Assembly: GCF_965233615.1 (NCBI RefSeq)
Contig: NZ_OZ247495.1
From: Pelagibius sp028280305
GTDB lineage: Bacteria; Pseudomonadota; Alphaproteobacteria; Kiloniellales; Kiloniellaceae
Length of the DNA stretch: 64,000 bases
Strand: one strand, 5' to 3'
The notes beneath the pieces are model-generated. The model saw only the letters and a list, made by a program, of their open reading frames with translations. It had not been told where the DNA came from and did no database searches. Positions 24,902 through 32,856 of the stretch are shown here, one piece after another. The translations under genes and the position numbers were made by a program. Within the stretch, counting starts at the first letter, position 1. Every line of letters starts with the position of its first letter.

Positions 24902-25100
24902 GCAGGTTTTATGGCCCCACCGATTCGCCGGAATATGAGGTCAAGCCCATCCGGCTGTAACGACCTCGGCAATTCGTAGGCTGTTCCACGGCGGTCCAAA
25001 AGAATCAAAAAGCAGTGTGAAGGGCTCCAGCAGTCGTTGATCTAGGTTAAGGCGCTGGCTGCCGTCAAGCCGCAGTGTCGGGGCGGGAGGTGGCTCCGCT

Positions 25101-25595
25101 ATGGCTGCACAGAACAAAGACGAACTGCTCGCTGTTTCCAAGAAGGAATTCGGGAAACTCGAAAAGCTGACGAGTCAAGTTGACCCGCCCTCAGCCTTGA
25201 TCAAGGACGATGAAGACACGTCCGTTAAGGACATCATTGCCCATCGCGCACACTGGATTGACTTGTTTCTCGGCTGGTACAGGGATGGGCTGGCTGGCAA
25301 ACCTGTGCACTTTCCGGCTGAAGGCTACAAGTGGAATGAACTGAAGCGTTACAACGCGGACCTTAGGGCGCAGCAGGCGGACATCGATTGGGATGAAGCC
25401 CTGGCCATGTTGCGCAAGAACCATGGGAGGCTGCTGCGCCTGCTACAGCGTTGCTCGAACGAAGAACTCTATGGCGGGCCCATGAAGGGGGCGAACAACA
25501 ACTGGACGCCGGGCCGCTGGGCCGAAGCCGCAGGCCCGAGCCACTTCCGGTCGGCCGCCAAGTACATCCGGTCGCGTTTGAAAGTCATGACCTGA
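25101..25595 (+). CDS. ClbS/DfsB-type four-helix bundle protein
   Basis: This 164-aa protein matches the ClbS/DfsB family (DinB-like four-helix bundle). Recognisable features are NKDELLAVSKKEFGKL at the N-terminus, DIIAHRAHWIDLFLGWY in helix 2, and the Trp-rich end WTPGRWAEAAGPSHFRSAAKYIR. ClbS is the colibactin self-resistance hydrolase, and DfsB proteins are poorly characterised; most genomic copies stand alone, as here. No biosynthetic cluster is nearby, so a resistance role for a specific toxin is not indicated. Start ATG 25101 is preceded by GGGAGG about 11 bases upstream. Confidence 0.85.
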   Translation: MAAQNKDELLAVSKKEFGKLEKLTSQVDPPSALIKDDEDTSVKDIIAHRAHWIDLFLGWYRDGLAGKPVHFPAEGYKWNELKRYNADLRAQQADIDWDEALAMLRKNHGRLLRLLQRCSNEELYGGPMKGANNNWTPGRWAEAAGPSHFRSAAKYIRSRLKVMT

Positions 25596-25627
25596 TGTTT
25601 GATCGCTGAGCCCCAATTCTGAGCCCC

Positions 25628-26704
25628 TCACGCGGCGACGTGAATGCCGATCTTGCCGATGTGGGATTTGGTCAAGAAGGCTTCCTGAGCTGCATGGAGG
25701 TCGCGCAGCGGATAGGTCTCCGCCACCACCGGCCGGATTTCCCCTGTTTCGATATAGCCTACAAGATCGGTGAATATGGTCGCCGGTTGATGGGTGCTGC
25801 CGAGCAGCGAGAGGTCGCGCAGGTAGAGGGTGCGCAGATCAAGCTCGACAATGGGGCCGGCAATCGCACCGGAAGTCACGTAGCGTGCGCCATTGCGCAG
25901 GGCGTCGACCAGTTCGGTCCAGCGCGGCCCGCCGACCAGGTCCAAAACGACATCGAAGGCGCGTTCGGGAAAAGGGTCATTGCGATCGAGCGTTTCATCG
26001 GCGCCGAGGCTCAGCAGATCCGCCGCCTTTGCCGCTGTGGTCACAGCGGTCACCCGGGCGCCGCGGCGTTTTGCCAGTTGGATTGCGGCGGAGCCGACGC
26101 CGCCGGAGGCGCCGGTGACAAGAACGCGCTCGGCGCCCAGACCGGCCCGCTGAATCATTCCCTCAGCCGTGGAAAAGGCGCAGGGAAAGGAGGCAAGTTC
26201 GATATCGGAGAGGTCTGAACGTATGGCGACAGCATCTTCCGATGCCGTGGTCGCGTACGCGGCAAAGGCGCCGTCGCTCTCCGATCCGAAGGTCGCCGTT
26301 GACGGCCCGGCGTCCGAGGAGGCCGGGGATTGCAGCGCGCGGACCAGCACGCGCTCGCCGATCCGGTCGCCGGGGACCCCCTTGCCCAGGGCGACGATTT
26401 CACCGCAGCAGTCCGCCCCCTGGATACGCGGGAAGCTCAAAGCGTTGCCGGCCCAGCCGCCATCCTTGTCCGCCGCCGCACCGTAGCCTGCCGATGCGCC
26501 GGAAGCCGTGCCGCCGCGCACGCTTTTGGAGTACCAGCCGCTGCGCGTGTTGATGTCGGTGTTGTTCACCGCCGAGGCCCCGACCCTGATCAGCACTTCG
26601 CCCGCGGCGGGGCAGGGGACGGGCAGGTCCTCTCGCCAAACCAGTTTCTCAAGGCCGCCATGTCCCGTCAGGATCATGCCCTGCATCGTTTTGGGGAGTG
26701 TCAT
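25628..26704 (-). CDS. Quinone oxidoreductase-like alcohol dehydrogenase family enzyme
   Basis: This 358-aa NAD(P)H-dependent medium-chain dehydrogenase (MDR/QOR) opens with GEVLIRVGASAVNNTDINTR (partly quoted). The Rossmann motif is VTGASGGVGSAAIQLAKRRG, and the central segment IQGADCCGEIVALGKGV is typical of this subgroup. An expanded loop, rich in Gly/Ser, is seen at about residues 60-85. Specific substrate unknown. It is divergent from the tetR-type gene at 26771 and shares a 66-bp intergenic region with two matched 18-bp inverted repeats, so it is the likely regulated target. Confidence 0.9.
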   Translation of the reverse strand: MTLPKTMQGMILTGHGGLEKLVWREDLPVPCPAAGEVLIRVGASAVNNTDINTRSGWYSKSVRGGTASGASAGYGAAADKDGGWAGNALSFPRIQGADCCGEIVALGKGVPGDRIGERVLVRALQSPASSDAGPSTATFGSESDGAFAAYATTASEDAVAIRSDLSDIELASFPCAFSTAEGMIQRAGLGAERVLVTGASGGVGSAAIQLAKRRGARVTAVTTAAKAADLLSLGADETLDRNDPFPERAFDVVLDLVGGPRWTELVDALRNGARYVTSGAIAGPIVELDLRTLYLRDLSLLGSTHQPATIFTDLVGYIETGEIRPVVAETYPLRDLHAAQEAFLTKSHIGKIGIHVAA

Positions 26705-26716
26705 GCCCGTTCCTCG

Positions 26717-26734
26717 GTAGAATGACTGCTCTAC
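26717..26734. promoter_or_regulatory. Candidate TetR operator 1
   Basis: GTAGAA-N6-CTCTAC is an imperfect 18-bp inverted repeat in the divergent gap between the oxidoreductase and TetR genes. It has the same length and outer sequence as operator 2. Confidence 0.7.
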
Positions 26735-26742
26735 TTGTTGAG

Positions 26743-26760
26743 GTAGAGGGTTTACTCTAC
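26743..26760. promoter_or_regulatory. Candidate TetR operator 2
   Basis: GTAGAG-N6-CTCTAC is a perfect 18-bp inverted repeat, offset 26 bp from operator 1 and 10 bp before the TetR ATG at 26771. Both genes could be controlled from this pair. Confidence 0.75.
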
Positions 26761-26770
26761 ACGGTCAAGG

Positions 26771-27292
26771 ATGACGGACACGATGACCAAGATCGCCGCC
26801 GGTCTCGAAAGGGCCTTCGCGCAGAAAGGCTTCGCGGCGCCGAGTGTGGAGACGCTCAGGGATGCGGCGGGCGTCAGCCTGCGCACGCTGTACAAGTACA
26901 CGCCGTCGCGCGAGGAAATGGTTCATGCTGCGCTGGAACACCGGCACCGGCGCTATATCGAGCAGGTCTTTCACGATCTGCCCGAGGATGGCGACCTGGC
27001 GCTTTCGGCCGTTATCGACCGGGTCGCGACCTGGATGGCCCGGGAAGCCTCGCACGGCTGCCTGTTTCATGCCGCCGTCGCCGCGGCGCCGCAGGACCGG
27101 CGGCTGCGGGCCCTGCTTAAACGGCACAAGGCCGAGGTGGCCGAGCGCGCCGCGGCGGCCATCGGCAGACCCGATCACGACGTCGAGCTGACGATCATCC
27201 TTGAGGGGCTCACGCAGAGCTGGCCGCTCTGCGGTGACGCAGCGGTTGCCAGCGCGAAGAAGATGGCCAAGGCATTGATAGAGCCGGCCTAG
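26771..27292 (+). CDS. TetR family transcriptional repressor
   Basis: This 173-aa regulator has the TetR HTH near residues 6-52 (GLERAFAQKGFAAPSVETLR, AAGVSLRTLYKYTPSREEMV, split to stay within limits), followed by a ligand-binding domain of reduced size (normally ~140-150 residues after the HTH). It is divergent from the oxidoreductase gene with two matching operators between them, so local autoregulation and control of that enzyme is the simplest reading. Its stop TAG is shared with the convergent rnhA stop through a CTAG palindrome at 27289-27292. Confidence 0.92.
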   Translation: MTDTMTKIAAGLERAFAQKGFAAPSVETLRDAAGVSLRTLYKYTPSREEMVHAALEHRHRRYIEQVFHDLPEDGDLALSAVIDRVATWMAREASHGCLFHAAVAAAPQDRRLRALLKRHKAEVAERAAAAIGRPDHDVELTIILEGLTQSWPLCGDAAVASAKKMAKALIEPA

Positions 27293-27735
27293 CGCGCCTG
27301 TTCCAGGCCGGCGCGGGCCAGTTCGTCGGCGCGCTCGTTCTCCGGGTGGCCGGCGTGGCCTTTTACCCAGTGCCAGCGCACCTCGTGGGGGTCGAGGGCC
27401 TGCTCGAGGCGCTGCCAGAGATCGACGTTCTTCACCGGCTTCTTGGCGGCGGTCTTCCAGCCGTTGCGTTTCCAGCCGTGGATCCACTTGGTGATGCCGT
27501 CGCGCAGGTAGGTGCTGTCGGTGTGCAGGTCGACCAGGGAGGGGCGCTTCAGCGCCTCCAGCGCCATAATCGCCGCCAGCATCTCCATGCGGTTGTTGGT
27601 GGTGCCCGCCTCGCCGCCGCAGAGTTCTTTCTCGGTTCCCTTGAAGCGCAGCAGCGCCCCCCAGCCGCCGGGCCCCGGGTTGCCCGAGCAGGCGCCGTCG
27701 GTGAAAATCTCGATGCTGTCGGTCTGTTCGTTCAT
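27289..27735 (-). CDS. rnhA: Ribonuclease HI
   Basis: This 148-aa endonuclease cleaves RNA in RNA-DNA hybrids. The catalytic carboxylates are visible: Asp13 in IFTDGACSGNPG, Glu51 in NNRMEMLAA, Asp73 in LHTDSTYL, and Asp in ENERADELAR near the end. Length and motifs match bacterial RNase HI. The stop overlaps the TetR stop (shared CTAG). It follows thrB, with 24 bp between them, in the ispH-thrB-rnhA order known from alphaproteobacteria. Confidence 0.97.
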   Translation of the reverse strand: MNEQTDSIEIFTDGACSGNPGPGGWGALLRFKGTEKELCGGEAGTTNNRMEMLAAIMALEALKRPSLVDLHTDSTYLRDGITKWIHGWKRNGWKTAAKKPVKNVDLWQRLEQALDPHEVRWHWVKGHAGHPENERADELARAGLEQAR

Positions 27736-27759
27736 ACAGGCTCGAAAATCATGTTTGTT

Positions 27760-28725
27760 TTACAGGTCCAGGCCGTAGGCGCCGGGCCCGCGGACGTCCT
27801 GGTGAAACTGCAGCTTGCGCCAGTATTCCAACGGATCTTTCGGCTTTACGAAGGCCCCCTCCGGGTGATGCAGCCAGTCGTAGAGACGGGTCAGCAGAAA
27901 GCGCAGGGCCGATCCGCGGGCGAAGAGCGGCAGGGCCTTCAGCTCCGCCTCTGAGAAGGCCCGCTCGCGGGAGTAGGCCTGCAGCAGCATCCGTGCCTTG
28001 GTCACGTTGAAGGCATTGTCCTGCTCGAAACACCAGGCGTTGAGGCAGACGGCCAGGTCGTAGGCGAAGAAGTCGTTGCAGGCGAAATAGAAATCGATGA
28101 TGCCGGTCAGGTTTTCCTGGCGGAAAAAGACGTTGTCCGGGAACAGATCGGCATGAATGACCCCGGCGGGCAGATCCTCCGGCCAGCTCGATTCCAGATG
28201 CGCCAGTTCACGCTCCAGCGCTTCGGCCAGGCCCGGCCGCACTTCGTCGGCGCGCTCCGCGCAGGCCTCCAGCAGCGGGCGCCAGCCGGTGACCGACAGG
28301 GCGTTCTCGCGGCGCAGCGCGTAGTCCGCGCCGGCCAGATGCATACGGGCGAGGGCGGCGCCCAGGCCAGAGCAGTGGAAGGTCTGAACGCGCCGGGGGG
28401 AGAGGCCCTCCAGAAAGGAAATCAGGGCGGCAGGCCGCCCGCAGAGCCGGCGCAGGGCCTTGCCGTCGGCGGCGTGCAGGGGTACGGGGCAGCTGATGCC
28501 CCGCCCGGCCAGGTGCTCCATCAGGCCGAGGAAGAACGGCAGGTCCTCTTCCGCCACCCGCTTTTCATAGAGGGTCAGAATGAAACTGCCTTTTTCCGCC
28601 TGCAGCAGATAGTTGGAGTTCTCCACCCCCTCGGCGATGCCCTTGAAGGACAGCAACTCACCCAGGTCGTAGTCCGCCACGAAGCTGGCAAGGTCTTCGG
28701 CTGAAACTTCGGTATAGACGGCCAT
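27760..28725 (-). CDS. thrB: Homoserine kinase (ThrB, APH-type)
   Basis: This 321-aa kinase phosphorylates homoserine for threonine synthesis. It belongs to the aminoglycoside-phosphotransferase-like ThrB family found in alphaproteobacteria rather than the GHMP type. The catalytic motif HADLFPDN is at 191-198 and the metal region GIIDFYFACND follows about 20 residues later. The N-terminus MAVYTEVSAEDLASFVADYD is typical. It is directly downstream of ispH and upstream of rnhA. The next enzyme, thrC, is encoded about 20 kb away at 7212. Confidence 0.95.
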   Translation of the reverse strand: MAVYTEVSAEDLASFVADYDLGELLSFKGIAEGVENSNYLLQAEKGSFILTLYEKRVAEEDLPFFLGLMEHLAGRGISCPVPLHAADGKALRRLCGRPAALISFLEGLSPRRVQTFHCSGLGAALARMHLAGADYALRRENALSVTGWRPLLEACAERADEVRPGLAEALERELAHLESSWPEDLPAGVIHADLFPDNVFFRQENLTGIIDFYFACNDFFAYDLAVCLNAWCFEQDNAFNVTKARMLLQAYSRERAFSEAELKALPLFARGSALRFLLTRLYDWLHHPEGAFVKPKDPLEYWRKLQFHQDVRGPGAYGLDL

Positions 28726-28785
28726 CGCGGTCGGTCGGTCTGAGTTCGGGGTGTGAGGCTTTGAGAGGCTCGAGGGTGGCCGGGG

Positions 28786-29766
28786 TCAGCTCGCGACCTT
28801 GTCTTCGCTCAGGGCCTTGGGGTCTTCGCTCAGGGCCTTGGGCAGTTTGAAGATGACGTCCTCGATGGCGCCGCTGACTTCCTGGATCTGGATGTCGAAA
28901 TGGTTGCGGCAGGCCTCGAGAACCTCTTCCACCAGTACCTCGGGCGCCGAAGCTCCGGCGGTCAGGCCCAGGGTCGAGATATCCGTCAACTGCGACCAGT
29001 CGATATCGTCAGCCCGCTGCACCAGCAGCGCTGTTTCACAGCCCTCACGATGCGCGACCTCGACGAGGCGCTGCGAGTTCGATGAATTGGGCGCCCCCAC
29101 GACCAGAAGGGCATCGCAGTTTTGCGCGATCGATTTCACCGCCTCCTGACGGTTGGTCGTTGCGTAGCAGATGTCTTCCTTCTTGGGGCCGTTGATCTGT
29201 GGAAACCGCCGCCGCAGAACGGCGATGATCTCGCTGGTATCATCCACGGAGAGGGTGGTCTGGGTGATGTAGGCCAGGTTTTCGGGGTCCTTCACGGTGA
29301 TGCGTTCGGCCTCGGCGACGTCTTCGACCAGGACGATCGACCCTTCCGGCACCTGACCCATGGTGCCGACCACCTCGGGATGGCCGGCGTGGCCGATCAG
29401 GAGGATCTGATGGCCCATGCGGGCGTGGCGTTCAGCCTCCCGGTGCACCTTGCTGACCAGCGGGCAGGTGGCGTCGAGGTAGAAGAGTTCGCGGCGTTCG
29501 GCCTCCGCCGGCACCTCTTTGGGGACGCCGTGAGCGGAGAAAATCACCGGAACCCCCTCCGGCACCTCGTCGAGCTCCTCGACGAAGACCGCGCCTTTGG
29601 ATTCCAGGGATTCGACCACGAAGCGGTTGTGAACGATCTCGTGGCGCACGTAAACCGGTGCGCCGTACTTCTGAAGCGCCCGGTCGACGATCTCGATGGC
29701 GCGCTCCACCCCTGCGCAAAAGCCGCGGGGGTTGGCCAGGAGAACGGTGAGGGGCTTTTTCTGCAT
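28786..29766 (-). CDS. ispH: 4-hydroxy-3-methylbut-2-enyl diphosphate reductase
   Basis: This 326-aa [4Fe-4S] enzyme performs the final step of the MEP pathway, making IPP and DMAPP. The three iron-sulfur ligands are Cys17 (NPRGFCAGV), Cys101 (DATCPLVSK) and Cys200 (DICYATTNRQ). The start is ATG 29766; an upstream frame to 29946 would add about 60 Pro/Arg-rich residues lacking similarity to anything expected. The C-terminus ends with a perfect 21-bp duplication (28801-28842) giving KALSEDPKALSED. It leads the ispH-thrB-rnhA operon. Confidence 0.96.
   Translation of the reverse strand: MQKKPLTVLLANPRGFCAGVERAIEIVDRALQKYGAPVYVRHEIVHNRFVVESLESKGAVFVEELDEVPEGVPVIFSAHGVPKEVPAEAERRELFYLDATCPLVSKVHREAERHARMGHQILLIGHAGHPEVVGTMGQVPEGSIVLVEDVAEAERITVKDPENLAYITQTTLSVDDTSEIIAVLRRRFPQINGPKKEDICYATTNRQEAVKSIAQNCDALLVVGAPNSSNSQRLVEVAHREGCETALLVQRADDIDWSQLTDISTLGLTAGASAPEVLVEEVLEACRNHFDIQIQEVSGAIEDVIFKLPKALSEDPKALSEDKVAS
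28801..28842 (-). repeat. 21-bp perfect tandem duplication in the ispH 3' end
   Basis: GTCTTCGCTCAGGGCCTTGG plus one base occurs at 28801 and again at 28822. It is in frame and doubles KALSEDP near the IspH C-terminus, beyond the conserved fold. Confidence 0.9.
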
Positions 29767-29810
29767 GCTCGTGTTCCATCTTCGCTTCGATCGTGCCGTC
29801 TCCGGCGCTG

Positions 29811-29846
29811 CGGTCCCAGGGCGGCGGTCCCAGGGCGGTCCCAGGT
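29811..29846. repeat. Short GCGGTCCCAGG repeats in the ispH leader
   Basis: CGGTCCCAGG occurs at 29811, 29825 and 29836, spacings of 14 and 11. It lies in the 278-bp divergent gap between ispH and the CDGSH gene. I see no other gene or RNA in that gap. Confidence 0.7.
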
Positions 29847-30044
29847 GTCTCGGGCCCTGGTACCTCCGTCTCGGGGCCCGCCCTGGCAAACAGGGGCCCC
29901 AAGCCAGCCCTTGTCGCCGGGGCGGTGGTTCCCTAAAGTCCGGCAAGCAACAAAAAGCCGGTTTCTCAAGTCAGCTTCGCCCCCGGTCGCCCCGGGCTCG
30001 ACCATGCGGACAGTAGTATAGCCGGCCAGCAGAAGGAAGGCTTC

Positions 30045-30284
30045 ATGACAGACCCCGTCCCCGCCCAGAAAGAGCCCTACAAGGTCGCTGTAGAGGCGGG
30101 AAAGAAGTATTTCTGGTGTGCCTGCGGGCGCAGCCAGAAGCAGCCGTTCTGCGACGGATCCCACTCGGGCACCGGCATCACGCCGGTGATGTACGAGGCT
30201 TCGGCCGCCAAGGACGTGTTTTTCTGCGGCTGCAAGGCAACCGGCAACCAGCCTCTCTGCGACGGCAGCCACAACAAGCTCTAA
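30045..30284 (+). CDS. Double-CDGSH iron-sulfur protein
   Basis: This 79-aa soluble protein consists almost entirely of two CDGSH zinc-finger-like iron-sulfur domains in tandem. Ligand sets are Cys25, Cys27, Cys36, His40 (CACGRSQKQPFCDGSH) and Cys61, Cys63, Cys72, His76 (CGCKATGNQPLCDGSH), each expected to bind a redox-active [2Fe-2S] cluster with 3 Cys, 1 His. There is no transmembrane anchor, unlike mitoNEET. The family is known in bacteria but its cellular role is unclear. It is followed at 55 bp by an unrelated lipoprotein gene on the same strand. Confidence 0.93.
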   Translation: MTDPVPAQKEPYKVAVEAGKKYFWCACGRSQKQPFCDGSHSGTGITPVMYEASAAKDVFFCGCKATGNQPLCDGSHNKL

Positions 30285-30338
30285 AAGAGCACTTAACCCG
30301 AGCGTTTCAAGTTATTCCGGTTTTCTCTGCGAGTTTTC

Positions 30339-30878
30339 ATGCAATCGATTCTTCCGCAACTTTTCTCCCTTCGGACCGTTGTTTCGCTGTCTTGCCTGGG
30401 GGCGGTTCTCCTGGTGGCGGCCTGTGCCTCAGATGAGACGCCGCCGCCCTGTCCGGAGGTGGTGCTGCTGACCGATGCTTCAAAGCAGACCAAGTTCAAC
30501 GGCCAGGGCCGCGACCTGACGGATGTGCTGTTCGAGGCCGAGCTCGAAGCCGGGCGTCTGGTTTGCGACTACGACGACAACGAAGTGGACGTCGATCTGC
30601 AGGTTCGGGTGATCGCCTCGCGCGGTCCCGCCAACAGCGACCGCCTGGCCAACATCAACTATTTCGTTGCCGTCGCCCGGGCCGATCAGACCGTGCTGGC
30701 GCGCAAATCCTTTGATATTGCCATTCCCTTCCCCGGCAACAGAACCAGGGTTTCGGGTCTGGAGGAGATCGGTCAGGTGATCCCCTTGGCCCAGGGTGAG
30801 GACGGGACCGACTATCGAATCTATCTCGGTTTCGATCTGTCGCCGGAGGAACTGCGCTTCAATCGGGCCAATCGCTGA
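30339..30878 (+). CDS. Hypothetical lipoprotein
   Basis: This 179-aa protein has an N-terminal lipoprotein signal with lipobox LVAAC, lipid-modified at Cys29, so it is expected on the periplasmic face of a membrane. The mature part is a single domain without recognised catalytic motifs; it includes CPEVVLL, KFNGQGRDLTD and a terminal YRIYLGFDLSPEEL. I do not recognise a function. Residues after the lipobox are Thr/Pro-rich. The gene follows the CDGSH gene and precedes the glycine riboswitch region. Confidence 0.85.
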   Translation: MQSILPQLFSLRTVVSLSCLGAVLLVAACASDETPPPCPEVVLLTDASKQTKFNGQGRDLTDVLFEAELEAGRLVCDYDDNEVDVDLQVRVIASRGPANSDRLANINYFVAVARADQTVLARKSFDIAIPFPGNRTRVSGLEEIGQVIPLAQGEDGTDYRIYLGFDLSPEELRFNRANR

Positions 30879-31024
30879 AGAAACCCTGATTTTTCAGAAG
30901 CTTTCAAAGGGTTGCCCCCCGTTCACGGGAGAATGAAGGCCAACCGGTTGAAATTGGCCCTTATAGAGGCTAGCTTCTGCCGAGCAGGAAAGTGGTGTCA
31001 CCAATTCATCGCTTTCAAGCCAAA

Positions 31025-31250
31025 GACCCCTAGCGGGAGAGACCGGTCTGTTCTGCAGCCCGGCGCCGAAGGAGCAACCGCCCCGGAAACTCTCAGGCAA
31101 AAGGACCGCAAGGGGGAGGCAATTCTGGAAAGTGGTCGCAGACCCGTTTCTTGAACGGTTGCGCCTCACCGAAGGAGTAAACCGGTCCGCGCCCGGCGCA
31201 GGGCTCCGGTGAATCTCTCAGGTATCCATGACAGAAGGGGCCGGAGCCGC
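31025..31250 (+). promoter_or_regulatory. Tandem glycine riboswitch upstream of gcvT
   Basis: Two consecutive glycine-type aptamers are visible. Aptamer 1 (about 31030-31113) has GCGGGAGAGACC, then GCCGAAGGAGCAA and AACTCTCAGGCAAAAGGACCG. Aptamer 2 (about 31120-31245) has CACCGAAGGAGTAAACCGG and GAATCTCTCAGGTATCCATG followed by ACAGAAGGGG. These are the conserved CCGAAGGRGYAA and CTCTCAGG elements of this riboswitch. A GCCGGA/TCCGGC hairpin (about 31241-31270) follows and may be part of the expression platform. Location directly before gcvTHP makes glycine control almost certain. Exact boundaries are estimates. Confidence 0.93.
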
Positions 31251-31299
31251 CTGAGAAGGAGGGTCCGGCAGAACTGACCTTTTGTCGAAGGAGCCGGGT

Positions 31300-32415
31300 G
31301 TGGTGCAGGAAAACGAACCAGAGCCGAAACGAACATCCCTCTATGCGCTGCATCAGGAACTGGGCGGCAAGATCGTGCCCTTCGCGGGTTACGCCCTGCC
31401 GGTCCAGTATGCCGACGGAATCATGGCCGAGCATAAGCTTGCGCGCGAAGCGGCGGCTCTGTTCGACGTTTCCCATATGGGGCAGGTCCGCCTTGACGGG
31501 GCCGACCGCGTCGCCGCCCTGGAGGCTCTGCTGCCGGCGGAGATCGCCAAACTGGGCGAGGGGCGTCAGCGCTACAGCTTCTTTACCAACGACCAGGGCG
31601 GCATCCTCGACGACCTGATGGTGTCCAACCAGGGCGACTGGCTGTTCCTGGTGGTGAATGCCGCCTGCAAGGATGCCGACATTGCCCATATGAGGGCGAA
31701 TCTGAAGGGTGACGTCCAACTGACGGTGCTGGAAGACCGCGCCCTGATCGCGCTGCAGGGGCCCAAGGCCGCCGATGTCCTGGCGCGTCTCGCACCCGGC
31801 GTGGAGACTTTGCGCTTCATGGACTGCAAGCCGATGACGGTCGACGGGGTCGACTGTCTGGTCAGCCGGGCCGGCTATACCGGCGAGGACGGCTACGAGA
31901 TTTCGGTCCCCGCCGAGAAGGCCGAGGCCCTGGCGCGCCGCCTGCTGGCGGAACCGGAGGCGGGCCCGGCGGGGCTGGGCGCGCGCGATTCCCTGCGTCT
32001 GGAGGCCGGGCTCTGCCTTTACGGCCACGACATCGACGAGACCACCGGGCCCATTGAGGCCGATCTCGCCTGGGCGATCCAGAAGCGCCGCCGCGAAGAG
32101 GGCGGCTTTCCTGGCGCCGCTGTGATCCAGAAGCATCTGGCCGAAGGCGCGCCGCGCCGCCGGGTCGGGTTGCTGCCGGAAGGCCGCGCGCCGATGCGCG
32201 AGGGCACGCCCTTGAAGGATGCATCGGGCCGGGATGTCGGCCATGTCACCTCGGGCGGTTTCGGGCCGAGCGTCGGCGGGCCGGTTGCCATGGGCTATGT
32301 CGCCGCCGAGCAGGCGGCAGAAGGTACGGCGCTTCAGGCCGAAGTGCGCGGCAAGCTGATGCCCTGCCGGGTCGCGGCGCTGCCCTTCGTAAAACACAAC
32401 TATTTCAGAGGCTAA
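31300..32415 (+). CDS. gcvT: Aminomethyltransferase, glycine cleavage T protein
   Basis: This 371-aa protein takes the aminomethyl group from lipoylated H protein and transfers a methylene to tetrahydrofolate, releasing ammonia. Conserved parts are YALPVQYADGI, LFDVSHMGQV, RAGYTGEDGYEISVP and LGARDSLRLEAGLCLYG (folate site region). The GTG at 31300 is chosen because AAGGAG lies at 31288-31293 six bases before; GTG 31303 or TTG 31282 are alternatives. It sits behind the riboswitch and leads gcvT-gcvH-gcvP. Confidence 0.95.
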   Translation: MVQENEPEPKRTSLYALHQELGGKIVPFAGYALPVQYADGIMAEHKLAREAAALFDVSHMGQVRLDGADRVAALEALLPAEIAKLGEGRQRYSFFTNDQGGILDDLMVSNQGDWLFLVVNAACKDADIAHMRANLKGDVQLTVLEDRALIALQGPKAADVLARLAPGVETLRFMDCKPMTVDGVDCLVSRAGYTGEDGYEISVPAEKAEALARRLLAEPEAGPAGLGARDSLRLEAGLCLYGHDIDETTGPIEADLAWAIQKRRREEGGFPGAAVIQKHLAEGAPRRRVGLLPEGRAPMREGTPLKDASGRDVGHVTSGGFGPSVGGPVAMGYVAAEQAAEGTALQAEVRGKLMPCRVAALPFVKHNYFRG

Positions 32416-32435
32416 TCAGGGGGGAACCTTTTGCC

Positions 32436-32813
32436 ATGAGCGAACGTCGTTACACCGAAGACCACGAATGGCTGAGCATTGATGGCGACGTTGCCGTCGT
32501 CGGCATCAGCAACCATGCCCAGGAACAGCTGGGCGACATCGTCTTCGTCGAACTGCCGGATGCCGGCAAGGCGCTGGAGAAGGGCGGGGAGGCGGCGGTG
32601 ATCGAGTCCGTCAAGGCCGCCAGTGAGGTCTATGCCCCCGCCGACGGCGAGGTGCTGGAGGCAAACGAGGCGCTGACCGACGAGCCCGGCAAGGTGAACA
32701 GCGACCCGGAAGGGGACGGCTGGTTTTTCAAGATGAAGCTGTCCGATCCCAGCCAGGTCACCGATCTGATGGATGAGGCCGCTTACAAATCGTTTGTCGA
32801 GGGCCAGGGCTGA
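32436..32813 (+). CDS. gcvH: Glycine cleavage system H protein
   Basis: This 125-aa lipoyl carrier shuttles the aminomethyl intermediate between P and T proteins. The lipoylation site is Lys60 in ESVKAASEVYAPADG, the N-terminus has YTEDHEWL, and the terminal Gly-rich WFFKMKLSDPSQ region follows; all are typical. It begins 20 bp after the gcvT stop, preceded by AGGGGGGAA. It is tightly packed with gcvT and gcvP. Confidence 0.97.
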   Translation: MSERRYTEDHEWLSIDGDVAVVGISNHAQEQLGDIVFVELPDAGKALEKGGEAAVIESVKAASEVYAPADGEVLEANEALTDEPGKVNSDPEGDGWFFKMKLSDPSQVTDLMDEAAYKSFVEGQG

Positions 32814-32856
32814 GCGGCGCTGCTTGCCGCCTTCAGTGTCGAACAGGGAGAGAAGC

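Noticed and set aside
25112..25125. GAAC-N6-GAAC resembling a LexA box
   Set aside because: The spacer is six, not seven, and it lies inside the ClbS/DfsB-like coding region.
29767..29946. 60-residue N-terminal extension of IspH
   Set aside because: Pro/Arg-rich translation of the repeat-bearing leader; the family begins at the ATG at 29766.
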